The translations under genes were made by a program, and so were the position numbers. A stretch of DNA of 64,000 nt from Spirochaetales bacterium. GTDB lineage: Bacteria; Spirochaetota; Spirochaetia; SZUA-6; RPPD01. The stretch is taken from NCBI GenBank assembly GCA_016929065.1, contig JAFGJO010000008.1, forward strand, positions 1 through 64,000, in the 5' to 3' direction. Numbering within the stretch: the first letter of the stretch is position 1; every line of letters starts with the position of its first letter. Positions 8,458 through 14,939 of the stretch are shown piece by piece. The notes beneath the pieces are model-generated. The model ran no database searches. It was not told the DNA's origin and saw only the letters and a program-made list of their open reading frames with translations.

Positions 8458-9531
8458 TCAGTTTTCACTGCAGCATATCCCGCTGCCGTCAAGCCGGGGT
8501 AATATTTCGCCGGCACAGGAGCGGCAGAGCCCATTGCCGACCGCCTTGGATGCCATAAATGATTCCGCGCACTCAGGACATATCAGGCTTTCGGTGATTG
8601 GGGCGAACGGGAGGAACGCAGCCGGAACTTCTGATACCCGGAACAAGTCATCATCAGACATTGCGGACACTCCGAATGATGCCTTTCTGCCTTCGGTTTT
8701 GAATGCAGCAAGGTCCTCATTTGTTCCCGCTCTCTGTTTGATAACCAGATCAAACAGCCGGACAAACTCCGGATATTTTTTTCCGAGCAGCTCGAAAAAG
8801 TCAGGCCGGACACAGACACGGATACCTTTCTTGTCTCCGCGTCGGCAGAGGGTAAGAGCCGTTTTTCCGATATCGCGGTAGACAAGCGCGTTATTTCCAA
8901 AAGTGCATCCGGTGATTATCTGGATTCCGTCTGCAAAGCAGCTGTTTGTTTCGGTGATTGCCGTCAGGTTTTCCATCCCGTCATTGTTCAATTCCTGAAT
9001 GCATTTCATGGCGGTGACAGAGGCTTTTACGCCGAGCGCGAGTCCGGGACAGTAGTGGCCGTGAAGAATTCCCGCGAATGACAGGAGTTCATCGATGGTA
9101 TCTGTTTTTACAAGGGAATTGATCCATAATCGCGGAAGAGACAGGTTCACCGCAGTGAAATCGGGATGATGTGGTTTAATATCATACACCGGGGTTTCGT
9201 CCAGTGCGTCAAGTCCCTGGACAGTGAGCACGGTATCTTTTCTGTCGATGAGCGATACCACCGTTGTGCCAAGCGGGGAGGGACGGCGCGGGCTCCGGGC
9301 GGCAAAGACGCCTTTCAATTCGCCGAAATAATTTTTATGCTTGAGATCGTACCCCTCTGAAAGATGAAATCCGAAGATGATTAAAATATGTGATGATTCT
9401 TCTATTCTATACAGGCCTTCTTTAAATTCCTCTTTGATGATAATTTTACTCTCATGCTTTTTCATTTCAAAGGGGTCGGCTTTTTTTTTGAATTTGCTTT
9501 TTACTGCACCGATTGTCTGTAATGAGATCAT
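8458..9531 (-). CDS. TrmO-like / FmdE fusion protein with C-terminal zinc ribbon
   Basis: The start at 9531 has GAGGAG upstream and leaves 16 bases after the ABC ATPase gene; a longer frame would overlap that gene. Of 357 residues, about 1-125 are a TrmO (TsaA/UPF0066) domain with the SAM-binding ARSPRRPSPLG motif; TrmO methylates t6A37 in tRNA. Residues about 146-290 are an FmdE-type domain, with H157, H159, C161 (GHYCPG), C198 and C209 as likely metal ligands. C318, C321, C336 and C339 form a zinc ribbon. It is the last gene of the operon encoding the NikR-linked ABC importer. I infer a metal-sensing or metal-delivery role; tRNA methylation by this fusion is unproven. Confidence 0.8.
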   Translation of the reverse strand: MISLQTIGAVKSKFKKKADPFEMKKHESKIIIKEEFKEGLYRIEESSHILIIFGFHLSEGYDLKHKNYFGELKGVFAARSPRRPSPLGTTVVSLIDRKDTVLTVQGLDALDETPVYDIKPHHPDFTAVNLSLPRLWINSLVKTDTIDELLSFAGILHGHYCPGLALGVKASVTAMKCIQELNNDGMENLTAITETNSCFADGIQIITGCTFGNNALVYRDIGKTALTLCRRGDKKGIRVCVRPDFFELLGKKYPEFVRLFDLVIKQRAGTNEDLAAFKTEGRKASFGVSAMSDDDLFRVSEVPAAFLPFAPITESLICPECAESFMASKAVGNGLCRSCAGEILPRLDGSGICCSEN

Positions 9532-9547
9532 TTTTCTGCTCCTCGTT

Positions 9548-10306
9548 TTAATAATGTGCCGGAATAACGACCGGATAGTCATCAGTCTGGTGAATGGTCA
9601 CCTCGATGTCGTACACTTCCTGTATTATTTTTTTGGTAACCTCATTTTTTTTGCAGACTGTGTGAATGTGGTGATCTTTCAGAAAGATGAGAGTGTCCGC
9701 ATAATGAATGGCACAGTTGATATCATGCACACTCATCACCGCATTTACGTCATGGCTTTTGACAATGGCTGCGATGAGGCGGAGAATCTCTATCTGGTTT
9801 TTCAGATCAAGACTGCTGACCGGTTCATCCAGCAGCAGAAGCCCGGGTTCCTGGACAAGTGCGCGGGCGATACTGACTTTCTGCAGTTCTCCGCCGGAGA
9901 GCTCATCGGTAGAGCGTAAGGCAAACGGTTCCATTCCGAGTTTTTTCAGAATTGATTGGACCATTGAGAGATCTTTTTTCGAAACGCGGTTGCCCATGTA
10001 AGGGTGGCGTCCGAGCAGCACTGCATCAAATACGGTCATGTGTACCGATTCTGTTTTCTGGCTTACATAGCCGATGCGCTGTGCACGCTGTCTGCCGGAC
10101 AGGGCTGCGACGTCATTTTTGTCAATCAATACAGTACCTTTTTTGTATGGAAGAATCCGGTTGATGCACTTCAGAAGAGTTGATTTTCCCGCACCGTTCG
10201 GGCCCAGAAGGGCGGTGATGGAGTGCGTATTTGTTTTGAAAGCAATCCTGTCCAGGACTTCCTGTTGTTTATATCCATAGGAGAGGTTGTGTATCGAAAG
10301 GCTCAT
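9548..10306 (-). CDS. FecE/BtuD-type ABC transporter ATP-binding protein
   Basis: This 252-residue ATPase is of normal length for metal-chelate and vitamin B12 importers. Walker A is GPNGAGKS (35-42), the signature is LSGGE (136-140) and Walker B is LLLLDEP (from 156). It overlaps the permease gene by 4 bases (ATGA). It would drive the FecCD-type permease at 10303-11373. Sequence alone does not tell iron, cobalamin, nickel or other chelates apart. The nearby nikR and its operator favour nickel. Confidence 0.9.
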   Translation of the reverse strand: MSLSIHNLSYGYKQQEVLDRIAFKTNTHSITALLGPNGAGKSTLLKCINRILPYKKGTVLIDKNDVAALSGRQRAQRIGYVSQKTESVHMTVFDAVLLGRHPYMGNRVSKKDLSMVQSILKKLGMEPFALRSTDELSGGELQKVSIARALVQEPGLLLLDEPVSSLDLKNQIEILRLIAAIVKSHDVNAVMSVHDINCAIHYADTLIFLKDHHIHTVCKKNEVTKKIIQEVYDIEVTIHQTDDYPVVIPAHY

Positions 10307-11373
10307 CGGCGTGCTCCCCTGATGATCAAAAAAATAAAAACCGGGACGCCGAGAAATGCGGTGAGGATGGCGACCGGGAACACGTGCGGAATCAAAATGA
10401 GCCGGGCTGCGGTATCGGCTGCAAGCAGTACAATCGCGCCGGTAATCGCTGAACCCGGCAGCAGAAAGCGGTGATCATCACCCAGAATGCGCCGGGTAAT
10501 ATGCGGGCAGACAAGTCCGATAAAACCGATAATGCCGACAAAGGAAATAATGACTGCAGTGACCAGAGCGGCACAGCTTAATCCGATGATGCGGGTTAAT
10601 GAAACTCTCACGCCAAGGCTTTTTGCTGTTTCGTCTCCGGCATCGAGCGCATTATAATTCCATCGCTGGGTAAAAAAATAAACAAAGGCGGCACAAGCGG
10701 TTCCAAGTATAATGAAAAATTCCTGCCAGCTGGTACGGCCGACATCACCGAATGTCCAGAAAACCATTGCAGCAAGCTGTACATCGTCGGCGAAAAACTG
10801 GAGAAACATAGTCCCTGCCTGAAACAGGAATCCGAGTGAAATCCCTGCGAGGACCATGATCATCGGCTGTGTTTGTTTGAGTGCAGAGATACCGACCAGC
10901 AATACAGTTACCAGCATGCAAAAAACAAATGCAAAAATTGTGGTCAGTGAGGGGTTGGTAATGATAATCGCGCCGGTGCCGGTTGACTGCATGATCCCGG
11001 TGCCGAATATCATGACCGACAACGCGGCTCCGAATGCGGCAGCCTGGGATATGCCCAGAGTAATGGGAGAGCCGAGCGGATTGCGCAGAATCGACTGTAT
11101 GGCAGTGCCGCTCACCGAAAGCCCGATCCCTGCGATCACCGCGGTAAGCACTCTTGGAAGACGGATGTTGAAGATAATTGAGTGCCATTTCCGGCTTGAA
11201 CTGTCTCCAAACAGCACGCGGATTATTTCATCAAGAGGAACAACTGCTGCTCCCAGGGACAGTGAAACAAGAATAACCGTAAAAAGAAGAATGACACCGG
11301 CGCCGAGCAGGAATGCTTTTTTTCGGACATGGCGGGTATATTCTTCCGGAAACAGCGTGGTATCAAGATGCAT
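10303..11373 (-). CDS. FecCD/BtuC-family ABC permease
   Basis: The 356-residue protein has about ten hydrophobic helices. It carries the FecCD hallmarks: RLPRVLTAVIAGIGLSVSGT near the start, NPLGSPITLGISQAAAFGA, and the coupling-helix region SLGVRVSLTRI. The family moves siderophores, heme, B12 or other metal chelates across the inner membrane. Its start overlaps the stop of the binding-protein gene by one base (TAATG), and its stop overlaps the ATPase gene. Confidence 0.9.
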   Translation of the reverse strand: MHLDTTLFPEEYTRHVRKKAFLLGAGVILLFTVILVSLSLGAAVVPLDEIIRVLFGDSSSRKWHSIIFNIRLPRVLTAVIAGIGLSVSGTAIQSILRNPLGSPITLGISQAAAFGAALSVMIFGTGIMQSTGTGAIIITNPSLTTIFAFVFCMLVTVLLVGISALKQTQPMIMVLAGISLGFLFQAGTMFLQFFADDVQLAAMVFWTFGDVGRTSWQEFFIILGTACAAFVYFFTQRWNYNALDAGDETAKSLGVRVSLTRIIGLSCAALVTAVIISFVGIIGFIGLVCPHITRRILGDDHRFLLPGSAITGAIVLLAADTAARLILIPHVFPVAILTAFLGVPVFIFLIIRGARR

Positions 11374-12485
11374 TATTTCAGCTCCAGGCGGGTAAACGCC
11401 AGATTGGAAAATGATGTATTGATATCCTTGAAGACCGGCTTTCCAACAAGAAAGGTGAATATTTCATCGGCCTTTTTAACAGGGTCTATATCCTTGAACT
11501 GTTCGGGATATAGAATTTTCCCGATAAAGTACGCATTTGCCAAAGTGGAACCATGATTTTGTGTATACCAGTTGTAGGGCAGAACGCCATAGACAGTTTC
11601 ATTTTTTACAGCCTGCAACATTCTGTACGAAGGATCGCTTTTCAGCTCCTGAATGGCGTTTGCTTTTTTTTCGAGCTGAAGTGTGGCGAGATCCAAAAAA
11701 ATAACCTGAGGGTCCCATTCAATTATTTTTTCTTTTGATATGTCCATGTGGGACAGGTCTTTTTGTGAATCAGCAATCGCAGCATTCGGGGTGTTCAAAA
11801 AAACAAATGGAGGATAGCCAGGCTCGGTTGACTGGAATCCGTGAGCGCCTTTAAAGGCAACGCCGCCGAGAAAACAGGTTTTTTTGTCTGTAATATTTCT
11901 GGTCCGCTGGTCAAGGTCTGTAATTAATTTTTCAATATAATCCACAATTTCTTTTGCGCGCTGTTCTTTTCCCAGAATTATGCCGGAGAGAAGCAAGGAA
12001 TCATAGAACGATTGCCTGTTTTTTCCGAGATCACCGTATTCGATGACGACCACGGGGATTTGTGTTTTTTGCTGCAATTCAACAGGATTGAATCCTGATT
12101 CGGGGTATGTTTTGAATATGAGCCGGGGCTGCGGATCAAGGGAAAGAATGAGCTCAGGATTATCCTGCCCGCGAAAGTCGCCGAATACCGGCATGTTTTT
12201 GAATGCAGGATTGGCGAGCGCGTAAGGGCGTGCGTCAAATATAGTTGTCTCTGTTTCGATGCTGTCCACCGCAACCACCCTGTCCTGCGCTTGCAGATAG
12301 GTGATATAACGCAGGCATCCGGGGCCGGAGCAAATAATCCGGGAAACATCATCCGGAACCAATACTGTTCTGTGAAGACTGTCGGAAACCTGTCGTGTGG
12401 AACCAGGCCGGTCATCGGTATGCTCCCCGCTGCAATGGAAAAAGAAAAACAGTACCGGGATTACCGCTATAGCAAAGCGTTTCAT
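11373..12485 (-). CDS. Periplasmic metal-chelate-binding lipoprotein of the ABC importer
   Basis: The 370-residue protein starts with a short signal sequence and a relaxed lipobox FFHC (C18). The body is a two-lobe cluster A-II (BtuF/FhuD-like) binding protein. Near the C terminus LPYNWYTQNHGSTLANAYF, then LYPEQFKDIDP and VGKPVF, match a subfamily I recall from anaerobes and methanogens with FmdE neighbours (memory, unchecked). AGGGAGAA precedes the start. It is the first gene of the importer operon and is transcribed away from nikR from the promoter at 12535-12563. Nickel or a nickel chelate is the inferred ligand. Confidence 0.85.
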   Translation of the reverse strand: MKRFAIAVIPVLFFFFHCSGEHTDDRPGSTRQVSDSLHRTVLVPDDVSRIICSGPGCLRYITYLQAQDRVVAVDSIETETTIFDARPYALANPAFKNMPVFGDFRGQDNPELILSLDPQPRLIFKTYPESGFNPVELQQKTQIPVVVIEYGDLGKNRQSFYDSLLLSGIILGKEQRAKEIVDYIEKLITDLDQRTRNITDKKTCFLGGVAFKGAHGFQSTEPGYPPFVFLNTPNAAIADSQKDLSHMDISKEKIIEWDPQVIFLDLATLQLEKKANAIQELKSDPSYRMLQAVKNETVYGVLPYNWYTQNHGSTLANAYFIGKILYPEQFKDIDPVKKADEIFTFLVGKPVFKDINTSFSNLAFTRLELK

Positions 12486-12505
12486 GATATTCTCCCTGTG
12501 TATAT

Positions 12506-12534
12506 GGTAACACGATTATCATTTTCGTGTTACC
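12506..12534. promoter_or_regulatory. Perfect 10-9-10 palindrome, candidate NikR operator
   Basis: GGTAACACGA (12506-12515) and TCGTGTTACC (12525-12534) are exact inverted copies separated by nine bases. The site directly follows the -10 element of the minus-strand importer promoter, so it covers the expected transcription start, as repressor sites do. A smaller palindrome CAGGT-A-ACCTG (12544-12554) lies in the -35/-10 spacer. The divergent gene is nikR, which makes NikR the obvious candidate. The arms differ from the Escherichia coli site (GTATGA-N16-TCATAC). Confidence 0.7.
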
Positions 12535-12563
12535 ACTGTATGTCAGGTAACCTGCTTTGTCAA
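12535..12563 (-). promoter_or_regulatory. Predicted promoter of the ABC importer operon
   Basis: On the minus strand TTGACA (12558-12563), exactly 17 bases and TACAGT (12535-12540) form a good sigma-70-type promoter. Transcription would start about 12528, inside the 10-9-10 palindrome. Confidence 0.65.
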
Positions 12564-12624
12564 CATGATGTGGTTTTCTTTGACTATTTCTCTGATTTTG
12601 TTTAGAATGCTCCGGGAAGACAAT

Positions 12625-13035
12625 ATGATACAGCGGTTTGGCATATCACTTGAAAATGATCTCCTCCATGCCTTTGACAAACGGATTCAGAAAAAGGGGT
12701 ATAAAAACCGGTCGGAGGCCATCAGGGATCTGATCCGGGATTCACTGATTGAAGAGGAATTTACAGACGGGAACAAGCAGACGAATGCAATTGTCATGAT
12801 TGTCTATGATCATCATCAGTATAATCTGGCGCAGAAGATGACCGGGATTCAGCATGAACACCATGATACGATCATCGCCTCGCTGCATTCGCATCTGGAC
12901 AAACATAATTGTCTGGAGGTGATTCTCCTGAAGGGGAAGGCTGGAGAGCTTCAGCACATTGCCGACAGTATCATCAGCACGAATGGGGTGAAATATGGAA
13001 AGTTTATTCCCGCTACAGCGGGAGATGTGCTGTAA
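12625..13035 (+). CDS. nikR: Nickel-responsive transcriptional regulator NikR
   Basis: From the ATG at 12625 the protein has 136 residues, the usual NikR length. A ribbon-helix-helix DNA-binding domain (MIQRFGISLENDLLHAFDK, then KNRSEAIRDLIRD) precedes the ACT-like nickel domain. The four nickel ligands of Escherichia coli NikR (H76, H87, H89, C95) align with H77, H88, H90 and C96 here. Upstream frame extends to 12565, but those residues are not part of the family. The gene diverges from the FecCD-type importer across a strong palindrome. It most likely represses that operon when nickel is plentiful. Confidence 0.92.
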   Translation: MIQRFGISLENDLLHAFDKRIQKKGYKNRSEAIRDLIRDSLIEEEFTDGNKQTNAIVMIVYDHHQYNLAQKMTGIQHEHHDTIIASLHSHLDKHNCLEVILLKGKAGELQHIADSIISTNGVKYGKFIPATAGDVL

Positions 13036-13043
13036 GAATTTGA

Positions 13044-13072
13044 TTGACAGACTGGAATAAAGTTGCTATATT
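13044..13072 (+). promoter_or_regulatory. Predicted promoter of fur
   Basis: TTGACA (13044-13049), a 17-base spacer and TATATT (13067-13072) begin nine bases after the nikR stop. Fur thus has its own promoter. The expected start, near 13079, falls in the Fur-like operator. Confidence 0.65.
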
Positions 13073-13077
13073 GATAA

Positions 13078-13092
13078 TGAAAACCATTTTCA
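13078..13092. promoter_or_regulatory. Fur-like operator at the fur transcription start
   Basis: TGAAAAC-C-ATTTTCA is a near-perfect 7-1-7 palindrome, extended outward by TATTGATAA on the left and ATAAG on the right. It overlaps the predicted start of fur transcription, which suggests autoregulation. A close copy in reverse orientation lies at 13583-13606. Confidence 0.6.
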
Positions 13093-13104
13093 ATAAGGTG
13101 GGGT

Positions 13105-13560
13105 ATGAGACACGGACATAAATGGGGAAACAAGTTGCGAGGCTGCGGATTCAGGCTGACTATCGGCCGTGAGGCAATTGTTGATATTCTATCGCACACA
13201 AACAGTCATATGAGTGCTGAGGATATTTTTTTTGCCTTGCATGCGGATTCTCCCAACATAGGTCTTACCACGGTCTATCGTACGTTGGAACTGCTCGAGA
13301 AAAACGGGATTGTTTCAAAATATGAATTCGGCCACGGCCGGGCCAAGTTTGAGCTCACGGAAGCATATGGAAACAAACCCCATCATCACCATCTGATCTG
13401 CAGGAAATGCGGAACCATCATTGATTATTCTGATTTTATGGAGGATGAACTGGCTTATTTAAAGAAAACAGAGGCCGGGCTTGGGAAAAAGTACAAGTTT
13501 ACTATCCATCAGCATTCAATCAGTTTTTTCGGGATATGTGAAAAATGCGGAGCCTCATAG
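13105..13560 (+). CDS. fur: Fur-family metal-dependent repressor
   Basis: The 151-residue protein has the Fur winged helix: GFRLTIGREAIVDILSHTNSH, then SPNIGLTTVYRTLELLEKNG as the recognition region. The metal-binding domain carries HHHH (93-96) and two CxxC pairs (C99/C102 and C145/C148), the structural zinc site of Fur. The start follows AGGTGGGG. It could be Fur, Zur or PerR by sequence. The Fur-box-like sites here and the Fe-S genes downstream favour an iron regulator. It has its own promoter and appears to control itself. Confidence 0.85.
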   Translation: MRHGHKWGNKLRGCGFRLTIGREAIVDILSHTNSHMSAEDIFFALHADSPNIGLTTVYRTLELLEKNGIVSKYEFGHGRAKFELTEAYGNKPHHHHLICRKCGTIIDYSDFMEDELAYLKKTEAGLGKKYKFTIHQHSISFFGICEKCGAS

Positions 13561-13582
13561 GGCCGTTTTTTTTGCCTGATAA

Positions 13583-13606
13583 ATGAAAATGGTTTCCAAT
13601 ATCAAT
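13583..13606. promoter_or_regulatory. Fur-like operator ahead of the DUF5320/NifX operon
   Basis: TGAAAATGGTTTCCAATATCAATA is the reverse-orientation near copy of the operator in front of fur (about 21 of 24 bases agree when one is reverse-complemented). It lies 40 bases before the ATG at 13647. TTGCCT (13572-13577) and TCCAAT (13595-13600), 17 bases apart, could be the promoter it covers. Confidence 0.55.
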
Positions 13607-13646
13607 AGCACGCAGAAGATGCGTGTTTTACACAGGAGGTGGTAGT

Positions 13647-14009
13647 ATGCCACGAGGAGACAGAACAGGACCGGACGGATTCGGCCCAATGACAGGAAGA
13701 TCGGCGGGGTACTGTGCTGGATATTCAGCACCGGGATTTATGAATAATGGCGGCGGACGCCGCGGCGGCGCATTTGGCGGCAGAGGACGGGGATTCAGAA
13801 ACCGCTATTACGCACACGGCATGTATGGACTCGGAACCCGTGGAAGCCGGAAATATGATGATGGCTTTTACGCACGAAGGATTAGTGCGGAAGAGGAGCT
13901 GGAATTATCGCGAAACCAGGTTGTTGCAATGGAGGAGGAGCTTTCTGCTCTCAAGACTTATATTTCCTCGATTGAGCAGGGAATGAGCAAAGAAGGAGAG
14001 AAAAAGTGA
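13647..14009 (+). CDS. DUF5320 family glycine/arginine-rich small protein
   Basis: The ATG at 13647 has AGGAGGTGG in front of it and gives the family's standard opening: MPRGDRTGP, GFGPMTGRSAGYCAGY, PGFMN. The 120-residue protein then runs through a Gly/Arg-rich linker and ends in a short coiled coil (about residues 82-115). DUF5320 proteins commonly sit beside dinitrogenase-iron-molybdenum-cofactor (NifX/NafY-type) and MinD-ferredoxin genes, as here. The biochemical role is unknown. Its stop overlaps the next start by 4 bases (GTGA). Confidence 0.75.
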   Translation: MPRGDRTGPDGFGPMTGRSAGYCAGYSAPGFMNNGGGRRGGAFGGRGRGFRNRYYAHGMYGLGTRGSRKYDDGFYARRISAEEELELSRNQVVAMEEELSALKTYISSIEQGMSKEGEKK

Positions 14010-14407
14010 AAGCGGCCATTTCAACAGATAATGGAAATGTGTCTGCACATTTTGGAAGATGTCCTGCATTCACCCTGGTGGAGATCGAAGACGGGAAAAT
14101 GAAAACAGTGCAGGCGATTTCGAATCCGGGGCATCATCCCGGATTTCTTCCACGATTTCTGCACGAACACGGTGTGAACTGTATCGTTGCGGGCGGAATG
14201 GGTGCACGGGCACAAATGCTCTTTGATGAGGAAGGAATCCATACACTCATGGGTGTCACAGGAACAGTTGATGAAGTTATCGTGATGCTTTGTCAGGGAT
14301 CGCTGCAGGGGGGTACCTCGTTGTGCAGCCCGGGAGCCGGAAAAGGTTACGGTGTTGAAAAATCGGAGTGTACTCACGGGGATGGTAATCATAACCATGC
14401 ACATTAA
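14006..14407 (+). CDS. NifX/NafY-type dinitrogenase iron-molybdenum cofactor family protein, copy 1
   Basis: The 133-residue protein begins at a GTG overlapping the previous stop. The fold is the small RNase H-like NifX domain: ISTDNGNVSAHFGRCPAFTLV, a long alpha/beta body with VAGGMGARAQ, and GVTGTVDEVI. The AHFGRC motif is typical. The tail is rich in His (GDGNHNHAH), which may bind metal. Such proteins carry Fe-S or metallo-cluster precursors. No nitrogenase genes are visible, so the role is probably general Fe-S or metal-cluster handling rather than nitrogen fixation. Confidence 0.8.
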   Translation: MKAAISTDNGNVSAHFGRCPAFTLVEIEDGKMKTVQAISNPGHHPGFLPRFLHEHGVNCIVAGGMGARAQMLFDEEGIHTLMGVTGTVDEVIVMLCQGSLQGGTSLCSPGAGKGYGVEKSECTHGDGNHNHAH

Positions 14408-14416
14408 TAAGGAGAA

Positions 14417-14785
14417 ATGATGAAAATATGCATTACAGCAAAAGGAAATTCTTTGGAAACAGCAGTAGATCCCCGGTTTGGACGATGTGATTATTTTATA
14501 ATTGCGGATTCGGAGACAATGGAATTTGAAGCGATAGCAAATGCAAATGCGCAGACAACAGGTGGTTCAGGAATCGCGGCTGGGCAGCTTGTGTCCGAAC
14601 ACAATGTAGAAGCTGTTCTCACCGGAAGTGTGGGGCCGAACGCATACCGGACCCTTGAAGCGGCGGCAATCAAAATTTATACCGGGGTATCCGGCAGTGT
14701 CATGTCGGCGATTGAAGGCTTTAGGAAAAAAAGCTTTGCGCCGGTGACAAAGCCGACGGTAGATTCGCACTTCGGGATGCAGTAA
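14417..14785 (+). CDS. NifX/NafY-type dinitrogenase iron-molybdenum cofactor family protein, copy 2
   Basis: This second member of the family, 122 residues, lies 9 bases after the first and follows AAGGAG. It shares the pattern KICITAKGNSLETAVDPRFGRCDYF, then GGSGIAAGQLV, GSVGPNAYRTL and YTGVSGSVMSAI. The GRC motif is kept, but the tail has no His cluster. Two adjacent but different NifX domains in one operon suggest two carriers, or a heterodimer, for the same cluster pathway. ATG codons at 14417 and 14420 are both possible starts. Confidence 0.8.
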   Translation: MMKICITAKGNSLETAVDPRFGRCDYFIIADSETMEFEAIANANAQTTGGSGIAAGQLVSEHNVEAVLTGSVGPNAYRTLEAAAIKIYTGVSGSVMSAIEGFRKKSFAPVTKPTVDSHFGMQ

Positions 14786-14814
14786 AAGGAGAAACCGTAG
14801 AGGGAAGAATGAAC

Positions 14815-14930
14815 CACGAAATTCACAGAAAAACACGAAAGAAGAATGACACGCGTCACTCTATTTTAAAAAAACAGTGTACTTTTGGATTCTTTTATTC
14901 TAATCCGCGTTCCTCCGCGTTTCTTTGCGG
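14815..14930. repeat. Intergenic element A bounded by inverted 9-10-base arrays
   Basis: The left side has three units beginning CACGAAATT, CACAGAAAAA and CACGAAAGAAG (14815-14844). The right side (14904-14930) has three units, TCCGCGTTCC, TCCGCGTTTC and TTTGCGG, which are the same type of unit in reverse complement. About 60 bases lie between. It fills the spacer between the NifX genes and the MinD-ferredoxin fusion. Similar elements occur at 22670-22765 and 41342-41548. Confidence 0.55.
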
Positions 14931-14939
14931 TTAATTGTT

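Noticed and set aside
9548-12485. Ferric-siderophore or vitamin B12 importer as the firm assignment
   Set aside because: The family fits both, but no siderophore or B12 genes adjoin it. The divergent nikR and shared palindrome make nickel chelate more likely, so I left the substrate open.
13747-13986. A second protein-coding frame within the Gly/Arg-rich DUF5320 gene
   Set aside because: It is a shadow caused by the GC-rich repeats; the main frame has the ribosome binding site and family motifs.
14006-14785. Nitrogenase cofactor genes (nifX/nafY) as a sign of nitrogen fixation
   Set aside because: No nifHDK, nifB or nifEN is present. This domain family is widespread in non-fixing anaerobes together with DUF5320 and MinD-ferredoxin genes.
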